DNA from: Pedobacter jeongneungensis
Lineage (GTDB): Bacteria; Bacteroidota; Bacteroidia; Sphingobacteriales; Sphingobacteriaceae
DNA length: 64,000 nucleotides
Assembly: GCF_000633455.1 (NCBI RefSeq)
Contig: NZ_AYMG01000012.1
Coordinates: 124,001 to 188,000 of the forward strand
Reading direction: 5' to 3'
Shown here: positions 52,048-59,440 of the stretch, piece by piece
How positions within the stretch are numbered: the stretch's first letter is position 1
Layout: each line of letters starts with the position of its first letter
Notes under the pieces: model-generated
What the model saw: the letters and a program-made list of their open reading frames with translations, nothing else
What the model was told of the DNA's origin: nothing
Databases searched by the model: none
Made by a program: the position numbers and the translations under genes

Positions 52048-52746
52048 CTATTTACTTGTTTTCGGAATAAAGTTTAAGAAAGATTGAAACTGTGCTTTAT
52101 GTTTGTTCCTGTCGAGTTTAAAATAAAAAGCACCTCTTCTCGAACTCGATTTATCCTTATCCGTTTGTTTAATCAATAATCCACTAGCGGTAATCTTGCG
52201 GATGAAGTTCCGGTTATCAATCGGCGAATCGTAAACCTGTTCGTATAAAGCCTGCAATTGTGGTATGGTAAACCTTTTAGGCAAAAGCTCGAATAAAACA
52301 GGGTGGAGGGCTGCCTGATAACGGATTTTATCCATGGCTGCCTTTACCATTACATTGTGGTCGAAAATCAGTTCAGGAACCTCTTTTAGCTTAAACCATT
52401 CTGCATGGTATTGATCATTGATCTGTTTACTGTACTTATTGATGTCGATTAATGCGAAATAAACAACTGAAACGGTACGCTCAATCGGATCACGTTCTGG
52501 ACGGCCATAAGCATGTAGCTGCTCCAGGTAAACATCATGTAATCCGGTCAGTTCTAACAAGATCCGTTTAGCAGCCTCATCAAGATCTTCTTCTTCGCCA
52601 ATAAAGCCACCCATTAAACTCCACTTATCTTTGACTGGTTCTATCGCTCTTTTAATGACCAAAAGTTTCAGCTGATCGCCGTCATACCCAAAAATAATGC
52701 AGTCTACTGCAACGAGGACAGGTTTTTGATTTAAATATTTTCCCAT
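52048..52746 (-). CDS. Nudix-domain transcriptional regulator (NrtR/AraR-like)
   Basis: 232 residues. N-terminal Nudix fold (about 10-135) and C-terminal winged helix (about 150-232, including QLQALYEQVYDSPIDNRNF and RRGAFYFKL). The Nudix box keeps G47, E53, R61, E65 and G68 but has I62 and L66 where catalytic glutamates should be. Loss of these residues is typical of Nudix-type regulators such as the Bacteroidota arabinose regulator AraR. It starts 1 nt after the HAD gene and faces a sugar epimerase gene, so sugar control is likely. Confidence 0.85.
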   Translation of the reverse strand: MGKYLNQKPVLVAVDCIIFGYDGDQLKLLVIKRAIEPVKDKWSLMGGFIGEEEDLDEAAKRILLELTGLHDVYLEQLHAYGRPERDPIERTVSVVYFALIDINKYSKQINDQYHAEWFKLKEVPELIFDHNVMVKAAMDKIRYQAALHPVLFELLPKRFTIPQLQALYEQVYDSPIDNRNFIRKITASGLLIKQTDKDKSSSRRGAFYFKLDRNKHKAQFQSFLNFIPKTSK

Positions 52747-52747
52747 T

Positions 52748-53419
52748 TTAAAATAGCGTATTTAGTTTGGTATCGTTATAATCTTTAATATAGCCTAAGA
52801 TATTCGGATAACCTTCAAATTCTTCAATTGGATGTGTTGTAGTAAGTACAATACAGGACATTTCTGCATTCAGTGCCGATTCTACACCTTTTGGTGCATC
52901 TTCAAATACAAGGCAATCTGCAGGTGCAACACCTAAAGCCGATGCTGCCTTTAAAAAAGTTTCGGGATCAGGTTTGCTTACCGATACATCATCGGCACTT
53001 ACAATCGCATCCATGTAATGACGGATGTTAAGCCCATCAACCACAAAATCGATGTTAAAAGGTATGGCTGCAGAGCCGATGGCCATTCGGATATTGGCTT
53101 CTTTCGCACGTGCTAAAAAATCACTTAAGCCATCAATTAAAGCCAAATGTGGCATATAACCTTGCTGATAGCGTTTCTCCTTGTCGATCGAAAGCCGTTC
53201 AACTTCTTCCTGGCTAAACCTGTCGTTGCCAAAAACGCGGGCCAAAACCTCATGGTTTTTACCGTACATTTCCTTTTTTACACTTTCGTAATCAAGTTTA
53301 GCACCTAGATCCTCCGTCATAATAGCATACCAGGCCAAAGTATGGTATTCCATATCATTGATCATGGTGCCATTTAAATCAAAAAGAAAAGCTTTAGGCC
53401 TGAAATTCAAATCGTACAT
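52748..53419 (-). CDS. HAD family sugar phosphatase (beta-phosphoglucomutase-like)
   Basis: 223 residues. Motif I is FDLNGT with nucleophile D14; the second residue of the usual DxD is N16 instead of Asp. Other motifs are GSAA (II), KPDPETF (III) and VFEDAPKG (IV). A helical cap lies between residues about 20 and 85. Beta-PGM-like enzymes act on sugar phosphates. First gene of a two-gene minus-strand operon with the Nudix regulator. Confidence 0.82.
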   Translation of the reverse strand: MYDLNFRPKAFLFDLNGTMINDMEYHTLAWYAIMTEDLGAKLDYESVKKEMYGKNHEVLARVFGNDRFSQEEVERLSIDKEKRYQQGYMPHLALIDGLSDFLARAKEANIRMAIGSAAIPFNIDFVVDGLNIRHYMDAIVSADDVSVSKPDPETFLKAASALGVAPADCLVFEDAPKGVESALNAEMSCIVLTTTHPIEEFEGYPNILGYIKDYNDTKLNTLF

Positions 53420-53611
53420 ACAGCTGCTAAATTATGTGATTTTTTTTACTGTTGATAATCATCATTAATATTAGCTTAACAATAATTATAATCGTTACAA
53501 TAACGTTAATTATTTTTACTACTTTAGCCTTAACCAAAAATAAATTTAAACAGAGCCAATACCGCTTTTGCAGACATTGCAGAGTCTCGTTTAAGCTCAA
53601 ATTTTAACCAG

Positions 53612-54757
53612 ATGAAAAAAATATTCCTTAAGGCTTTGCCCTTCGCTACATTGTGTTTAACCATTGCTTTCACCTCCTGTAATCCCAAATCAGATAAAGG
53701 AAGCCAGGCAACCGAACAAAGCGATTCTTTAAAATATTCCGCAACCATCGATGGCAAAAGCGTTAAACTTTATACCTTAAAAAACAAAGAGGGTGCTTCA
53801 GTTTCCATTACCAATTATGGAGGAAGGATTGTTTCGCTCCTGGTACCAGATAAAAACAAAAAATTAACCGATGTGGTACTGGGTTATGATAGCCTTGGTG
53901 CTTACCGTAAAAAAGGCGAGCCGTTTTTTGGTGCACTGATTGGCAGGTATGGTAACCGCATTGGCAAAGGTAAATTTACCCTTGAAGGAAAAGAATATGC
54001 TTTACAGCTTAACGATGGTGTTAATACCTTACATGGTGGTACAGACGGATTTTTCTCGAAGGTTTGGGAGGCCAAACAAGATGGACAAAAACTGGAGTTG
54101 AGTTATGTTTCTAATGATGGAGAAGCAGGTTATCCGGGCAAACTGAACGTTAAAGTAACTTATACGCTAACGGATGACAATGCTTTACAGATTGATTATC
54201 TGGCCACTACGGATAAAGCAACCGTGGTAAATTTAACCAACCACGCTTATTTTAACCTGAACGGTGAAGGAAACAACACCATTCTTGATCACGAACTAAG
54301 TATCGATGCAAATGCTTATACCCCTGTAGATTCGACCTTGATTCCAACTGGTAAATTGCAGCCTGTAGCTGGCACGGCCTTCGATTTTAATAAAGCGAAA
54401 ACCATTGGCAAATCGATAGGTGAAAACGACCAGCAATTAAAATTCGGGAAAGGTTACGACCATAACTTTGTTTTAACCCATCACGATGGCAAAACGCCTG
54501 TAGCGATTGTTAAAAGTCCGGTTACAGGAATTACTTTAGAAGTTTACACCACAGAGCCTGGAATACAATTTTATAGCGGTAACTTTTTAACAGGTGTAGA
54601 TAAAGATGGTAAAGGCGGGAAATCTTATCCTCACCGTTCTGCTTTTTGTTTGGAAACACAGCATTTTCCTGATGCACCGAACCATGCAAACTTTGCGTCA
54701 ACGGTACTTAAACCAGGCGAAACGTATAAAACGAGTACCACTTACAAGTTTTTGTAA
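53612..54757 (+). CDS. galM: Lipoprotein aldose 1-epimerase (galactose mutarotase)
   Basis: 381 residues, lipobox FTSC with Cys23. GalM signature: NYGGRIVSL, FFGALIGRYGNRI, NTLHGG, TNHAYFNL with catalytic His, and the glutamate in LETQHFPDAPNH. It interconverts alpha and beta anomers of aldoses outside the cytoplasm. Divergent from the HAD/Nudix genes with a 190-nt shared upstream region that probably holds the Nudix regulator's operator. Confidence 0.93.
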   Translation: MKKIFLKALPFATLCLTIAFTSCNPKSDKGSQATEQSDSLKYSATIDGKSVKLYTLKNKEGASVSITNYGGRIVSLLVPDKNKKLTDVVLGYDSLGAYRKKGEPFFGALIGRYGNRIGKGKFTLEGKEYALQLNDGVNTLHGGTDGFFSKVWEAKQDGQKLELSYVSNDGEAGYPGKLNVKVTYTLTDDNALQIDYLATTDKATVVNLTNHAYFNLNGEGNNTILDHELSIDANAYTPVDSTLIPTGKLQPVAGTAFDFNKAKTIGKSIGENDQQLKFGKGYDHNFVLTHHDGKTPVAIVKSPVTGITLEVYTTEPGIQFYSGNFLTGVDKDGKGGKSYPHRSAFCLETQHFPDAPNHANFASTVLKPGETYKTSTTYKFL

Positions 54758-54828
54758 ACACCAATACTTAAGAAATAGACAAAGATCATTGATAAAATTT
54801 GAAGAGGAAGTATCATAAATATAGAATT

Positions 54829-54896
54829 GTCATCCTGAGCTTGCCGAAGGACCTACCTTAACACTGTTTAAGGCGTTTCGACAGGCTCAACGTGAC
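54829..54896. repeat. Dispersed inverted repeat (related to 27965)
   Basis: Arms GTCATCCTGAGCTTGCCGAAGGA and CGTTTCGACAGGCTCAACGTGAC-type are complementary over nearly all their length, with a loop of about 22 nt. Placed between convergent genes. Confidence 0.8.
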
Positions 54897-54960
54897 AAAT
54901 TTCTAGAAACTATGTTTATGATACAGCCTCTTTTTGTTTATTTTATGTGCAAATTCGGCT

Positions 54961-56130
54961 TTAAGGGGTTAATAACCGATCAGGAAATTGTGTAATATGC
55001 TCAATGGTTAATTGTTGCATGATCTGGTATAAATGAGTTTTGAACATGTTGATGGTATGATCGCCTCCTTCATTCCCTAAAGCACCAACTCCATACATAA
55101 AAGGCCGGCCCATAAAGTTAAATTCAGATCCAACGGCATGTGCTCTTGCTAAATCAACGCCAGAACGAATACCACCATCTAACATAATCTTGAGTTTTGA
55201 TTTGTAAGCATCATTTCCCGCGAGTTTAATTAAAGAATTGATTGAGGATTCACCCGCATCAATTTGTCTGCCACCATGATTGGAAACAATCACACCATCA
55301 GCACCGATTTGGATAGCAGCCTGCATATCTTCATCAGTCGCGATTCCCTTCAGTACCAAAGGTCCTTTCCAAAGATCACGAATGGCAGATACCTTTTCAA
55401 TATCAACCTTGCCCGTAAATGTTTTGTTCATGAACTGTCCCAGTTGCGACATATCCATTCCTTTTTCCATATAAGGTTTTAAGGTAGCAAATGATGGAAT
55501 TCCATGTTGCAGGGTTTTAATGCCCCATAGCGGACGGGCAAAAGCCTGCAAGATATTATTGACTGACATTTTTGGTGGAATAGATAAGCCACTCTTAATT
55601 TCTTTATATCGTAAACCAAATGCAGGCACATCAACCAAAACCACTAATACCGGACATTCAACAGCTTTTAAGCGACTTAAAATATCATCTCTCAGGCTAT
55701 TTTCCGTAGGATGGTATAATTGAAACCATGCTTTTCCTTCAGATACTTCGGCAATTCGTTCGATACTACTGGTGGATACAGTGCTTAATGTATAAGGAAT
55801 ATCGGCTTTAGCGGCAGCCTTAGCTAAAATTTCGGGTGCATTAGGCCACATCAAACCTTGCAAACCAATCGGAGATATCCCAAATGGAGCACTGTAACGA
55901 CGGCCAAATAATTCAACCGACATGTCGATATCTCCACCAACACGTAAGTAATTCGGTTTGAGGTAAATATTGTCGAAGTCGCTCTCGTTTCGCGATAAAT
56001 TAAGTCCCTCGTTACATCCTCCCTCCAGGTAGTCAAAAGCAAATTTAGGAATCCTTGATTTTGCCTTTTTTCTTAAGTCCGCTACAGAAGGGAATTGGGG
56101 ATTGTAAGGGAATGTAATCTTTTTACTCAT
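54961..56130 (-). CDS. FMN-dependent L-lactate dehydrogenase / alpha-hydroxyacid oxidase
   Basis: 389 residues, cytoplasmic or membrane-associated TIM barrel. Family features: FDYLEGG near 33, PIGLQGLMWPNAPEILAKAA, WFQLYHP, VLKGIATDEDMQAA, and SNHGGRQID with the catalytic histidine. Oxidises L-lactate (or another L-2-hydroxyacid) to pyruvate. The SDR, FAH-type hydrolase and lactonase genes upstream fit the non-phosphorylating fucose/rhamnose pathway, whose products are pyruvate and L-lactate, so it probably completes that route. A 237-nt gap with a repeat separates it from the others. Confidence 0.9.
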   Translation of the reverse strand: MSKKITFPYNPQFPSVADLRKKAKSRIPKFAFDYLEGGCNEGLNLSRNESDFDNIYLKPNYLRVGGDIDMSVELFGRRYSAPFGISPIGLQGLMWPNAPEILAKAAAKADIPYTLSTVSTSSIERIAEVSEGKAWFQLYHPTENSLRDDILSRLKAVECPVLVVLVDVPAFGLRYKEIKSGLSIPPKMSVNNILQAFARPLWGIKTLQHGIPSFATLKPYMEKGMDMSQLGQFMNKTFTGKVDIEKVSAIRDLWKGPLVLKGIATDEDMQAAIQIGADGVIVSNHGGRQIDAGESSINSLIKLAGNDAYKSKLKIMLDGGIRSGVDLARAHAVGSEFNFMGRPFMYGVGALGNEGGDHTINMFKTHLYQIMQQLTIEHITQFPDRLLTP

Positions 56131-56270
56131 ATTTAAATATTGTATTGGTCAGATTCTATTTTTAAAAAGCGAAAACTAATATTTTATATTATATTTTCCA
56201 TCCTGCTCTATCTGCTGTTTTGTATTTTAGTTATGGAGAATATAGATTTTTTTGCGTAGGGTTCTGATCT

Positions 56271-56346
56271 GTCATTCTGAACGCAGTGAAGAATCCTTTG
56301 CAAATAAAACATCATCAAAAAGATCCTTCATTGCATTCAGGATGAC
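56271..56346. repeat. Dispersed inverted repeat
   Basis: Left arm 56271-56295 (GTCATTCTGAACGCAG...) and right arm 56322-56346 are complementary at about 20 of 25 positions with a 26-nt loop. Between two minus-strand genes. Confidence 0.75.
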
Positions 56347-56367
56347 AAATTGGTCAAAAATAGGTCG

Positions 56368-57189
56368 TTAAACACCATAAAACGCTTTCGCATTATCGCT
56401 AAAAATCAGTTTACGTTCTTCTGCAGAAAATCGTTCGGCATATTTATGCACTAAATTAAACCAATCCTGGTACGGCCTGCTGATTAACATCACCGGCCAA
56501 TCGCTGCCATACATCACCCTTTCAGTGCCGAAATGTTCGAAAACCGTATCAAAACAATTGAAAAGTTCTTTTTCTTTCCAGTTTTTCCAATCAGCCTCTG
56601 CTAGTAAACCAGAAACTTTACAGTGCACATTAGGGTTGGCTGCTAAGGTTTTAATATTTTCCGACCATGATTTTAAATCCTGGCTTTTCACATCTGGTTT
56701 ACCACAATGATCCAATACAAATGGCTGATGTGGAACCTGATCAACCATTTTGATAATATCAGGCAATTGATTGTGGTAGCACAATAAATCGTAGGTGTAA
56801 TTGTATTTTTTTAACAGGTTAACGCCGGCAATGAATTTTTTATTCAAAATAAATTCCGAATTTTCTGCCTGTAAAATGTGTCGCCAGCCTTTAATGGCCT
56901 TGAAATTGCTCCAATAGGCTAAACGTTCATCCAAATTGGGATTAAGCAGATCCACCCAGCCCACAATACCTTTAATGATTTCTTTTTCTTCAGCTAAATT
57001 TAATAGAAAACGGTTTTCTTCTTCCGATTGATTGGCCTGTACGGCAATGCATCCGGTAATCTGAAGATCGTGATATGCCCCTGACAGATTTTTCGGATGA
57101 AAATCCTGCTGGATAACCTTCATCTCTTCATTGATCCAGCTATCCCTAACCGGATCGAAATTCCAAAAATGCACATGTGTATCAATCAT
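56368..57189 (-). CDS. Amidohydrolase family lactonase (L-fuconolactonase-like)
   Basis: 273 residues, amidohydrolase TIM barrel of COG3618 type: N-terminal IDTHVHFWN, GWVDLLNP, VLDHCGKPD and VMYGSDWPV near the end. The family includes L-fuconolactone, L-rhamnonolactone and 4-sulfomuconolactone hydrolases. Opening of the sugar lactone to the acid fits the surrounding genes. It ends the closely spaced set, starting 9 nt after the mutarotase gene. Confidence 0.85.
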   Translation of the reverse strand: MIDTHVHFWNFDPVRDSWINEEMKVIQQDFHPKNLSGAYHDLQITGCIAVQANQSEEENRFLLNLAEEKEIIKGIVGWVDLLNPNLDERLAYWSNFKAIKGWRHILQAENSEFILNKKFIAGVNLLKKYNYTYDLLCYHNQLPDIIKMVDQVPHQPFVLDHCGKPDVKSQDLKSWSENIKTLAANPNVHCKVSGLLAEADWKNWKEKELFNCFDTVFEHFGTERVMYGSDWPVMLISRPYQDWFNLVHKYAERFSAEERKLIFSDNAKAFYGV

Positions 57190-57198
57190 AAAAAGCGA

Positions 57199-57528
57199 TT
57201 AAAGTTTAAAAATCTGGTCCATTAAAATCCATTTTTCACCTGGTTTTGCACCTGGCATGGCCTGCTGGAACTTCCACATTAAAGTTTCCCATTCCTGCAC
57301 TTTCGGATTGGCTAAATCAGCTTTTGCCTTTTTATCAAAAGAGAAGCTTTCGTTCACCTCCATAATCATAAATAACCGGTTACCAAGGAGATATATTTCC
57401 AGGTTTTCGATGCCTGAAGAACTTATACTTTCTTTAATCTCCGGCCAAACCGATTGATGATACTGCTTATATTCTTCTATCAGCTTTTCATCATTTATAA
57501 GGTCAAGTGTTAAGCAGTATCTTTTCAT
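57199..57528 (-). CDS. L-rhamnose/L-fucose mutarotase (RhaM family)
   Basis: 109 residues from the ATG at 57528, close to RhaM (104). An upstream in-frame ATG would add 17 residues overlapping the FAH gene and is rejected because the 57528 start follows the FAH stop by 1 nt. Features: EEYKQYHQSVWPEIKESISSSGIENLEIYLLGNRLFMIMEV, a ferredoxin-like fold with the family histidine. It speeds anomer exchange of the deoxy sugar. Confidence 0.85.
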   Translation of the reverse strand: MKRYCLTLDLINDEKLIEEYKQYHQSVWPEIKESISSSGIENLEIYLLGNRLFMIMEVNESFSFDKKAKADLANPKVQEWETLMWKFQQAMPGAKPGEKWILMDQIFKL

Positions 57529-57529
57529 G

Positions 57530-58384
57530 TTAATTTCCGTTGTAAGCTTTAACCGTTTGTTTGCTGGTGCCCAGGCCATCTATCCCTAATTCTACCACAT
57601 CACCCGCTTTTAAATACCAGGGCTCCGGTTTCTGGCCCAAACCTACACCTGCAGGCGTTCCAGTGGTAATTACATCTCCAGGTAAAAGTGTCATAAACTG
57701 GCTGATGTATGAAATCATAAAAGGAACATTAAAAATCAGGTTTGAAGTATTGCCATCCTGTAATGTTTTGCCGTTTACAGTTAACCAAAGGCGAAGATTG
57801 TGTACATCGGCAATTTCATCCTGAGTAGCGATAAACGGGCCGATCGGCGCAAAAGTATCACAGCTTTTTCCTTTTACCCATTGTCCGTTTCTTTCGATCT
57901 GAAACTCACGCTCGCTGTAATCATTGTGCAACACATAACCCGCGATGTGATCCAAAGCATTTTCTTCGGAAACATAACTTGCTTTTTTACCCACAACAAT
58001 GGCCAATTCTACTTCCCAATCGGTTTTTTTGCTATTTTTTGGGATAATTAAGTCATCATTTGGACCAACTATTGCCGAAGTAGCCTTGAAGAATAAAATC
58101 GGCTCTGAGGGGATAGGTGCATTGGTTTCTGCAGCATGGTCTTTATAGTTTAAACCTACACAGATAATTTTAGAAGGACGAGCCAATGCAGGGCCAAGGC
58201 GTACGCCTTTATCAACCTGTGTTAAATCAGCAGATTCGATGTCTTTTTTAAGTTTTTCTAAGCCATCACCGCCAAAAAAATCTTCATTATAATCTTTCAC
58301 CAATGCAGAAACATCGAAATAATTATCGTTTATAATCACTCCTGGTTTTTCAGCTCCCGCTTCGCCAAATCGTATTAATTTCAT
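57530..58384 (-). CDS. FAH family hydrolase (2,4-diketo-3-deoxy-L-fuconate hydrolase-like)
   Basis: 284 residues with the fumarylacetoacetase C-terminal fold: VGLNYKDHAAET, ATSAIVGPNDD, DWEVELAIVVG (metal ligands), DTFAPIGPF and VITTGTPAGVG. In the non-phosphorylating fucose/rhamnose pathway such an enzyme cleaves the diketo sugar acid to pyruvate and L-lactate. Gene order between SDR and mutarotase supports that assignment over aromatic FAH activity. Starts 24 nt after the SDR stop. Confidence 0.85.
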   Translation of the reverse strand: MKLIRFGEAGAEKPGVIINDNYFDVSALVKDYNEDFFGGDGLEKLKKDIESADLTQVDKGVRLGPALARPSKIICVGLNYKDHAAETNAPIPSEPILFFKATSAIVGPNDDLIIPKNSKKTDWEVELAIVVGKKASYVSEENALDHIAGYVLHNDYSEREFQIERNGQWVKGKSCDTFAPIGPFIATQDEIADVHNLRLWLTVNGKTLQDGNTSNLIFNVPFMISYISQFMTLLPGDVITTGTPAGVGLGQKPEPWYLKAGDVVELGIDGLGTSKQTVKAYNGN

Positions 58385-58408
58385 TATATTATATTTAAAA
58401 TTGTGTTA

Positions 58409-59173
58409 TTAATTGTTTAAGGTCGTAAATCCACCATCAATAGGGTAATCGCAGCCCGTAATAAAAGAAGCTTCGTCACTGCAGAGGTATAAAGCCAGCG
58501 CGCCTACTTCTTCCGGTTTCGCCATTCTACCGATAGGTTGTGTTTTAGAAAGCTTTTCGAACATTTCAGGGATGTTATCCGGATAGTTTTTCTGTAAAAA
58601 GCCATCCACAAAAGGCGTGTGTACCCTTGCCGGAGATATGGAATTACACCTGATGTTTTCGCCAATATAATCCTTGGCCACGCTCATGGTAATGGCTTTA
58701 ACTGCACCTTTTGCCGCACTGTACACGAAACGGTCGGGTAGGCCAATCAAAGCCGCAATTGATGCCATATTGATAATCACACCTCCACCGGCTAAACGGA
58801 TCTGTGGAATGGCTGCATGCAAACAGTTGTAAACACCTTTAACATTTACGCGCATTACCCGGTCAAAGTCCGCTTCTTCAGTAGTATCGGCCTTTCCAAT
58901 ATGCGCAATACCTGCATTATTGATCAGGATGTTGATCTGCCCAATCTCGTTAAAAACATCGTGAACCGCTTTATGATCAGAAACATCGCAGCCATAACTA
59001 AATGCTGTACCGCCGTTTTCTTTAATTTCATTGATCGTATCCTGTGCTTGCTCAGTTCCCAGTTCGATGATGTGAACTTCGGCACCCTGTTTAGCTAAAA
59101 TGGTTGCAATGGCCTTTCCAATGCCGCTTCCCCCGCCTGTAACCACGGCTCTTTTGTTTTTTAGTGAAAACAT
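58409..59173 (-). CDS. Short-chain dehydrogenase (2-keto-3-deoxy-L-fuconate dehydrogenase-like)
   Basis: 254 residues. Rossmann motif TGGGSGIG (12-19), NNAG (85-88), catalytic S138, Y151 and K155. First gene of the minus-strand deoxy-sugar operon; next to the FAH gene it most likely oxidises 2-keto-3-deoxy-fuconate, though an L-fucose dehydrogenase role is also possible. The dehydratase and one of the dehydrogenases of the route are not in the window. Confidence 0.87.
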   Translation of the reverse strand: MFSLKNKRAVVTGGGSGIGKAIATILAKQGAEVHIIELGTEQAQDTINEIKENGGTAFSYGCDVSDHKAVHDVFNEIGQINILINNAGIAHIGKADTTEEADFDRVMRVNVKGVYNCLHAAIPQIRLAGGGVIINMASIAALIGLPDRFVYSAAKGAVKAITMSVAKDYIGENIRCNSISPARVHTPFVDGFLQKNYPDNIPEMFEKLSKTQPIGRMAKPEEVGALALYLCSDEASFITGCDYPIDGGFTTLNN

Positions 59174-59346
59174 GTATGGTTATAAATTATAATTGATTAG
59201 AATATAGAATACAAATAAAATAAATATTGTTGGTTAAAAATTTTATCTTCTTGTCTAAATATTAACAGATATTGTCATACACTGCCATGAAGATACCAGG
59301 CGTCTTACCTTGCATAAATTTTACAAAGACGAATGGCTAATTTACT

Positions 59347-59354
59347 TATATTTG
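59347..59354 (+). promoter_or_regulatory. Candidate -7 promoter element for the glycosidase pair
   Basis: TATATTTG fits the TAnnTTTG consensus and would start a transcript near 59360, about 80 nt before the ATG at 59441. The -33 region is not obvious. The opposite strand of this gap must serve the SDR operon. Confidence 0.35.
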
Positions 59355-59440
59355 AATATTATTTTTATATTTAAATAATATTTTAACCAAATATCACATA
59401 TCATCTTTCCGTAAAAGGGGAGTTGTTAGCGCCAAACTGA

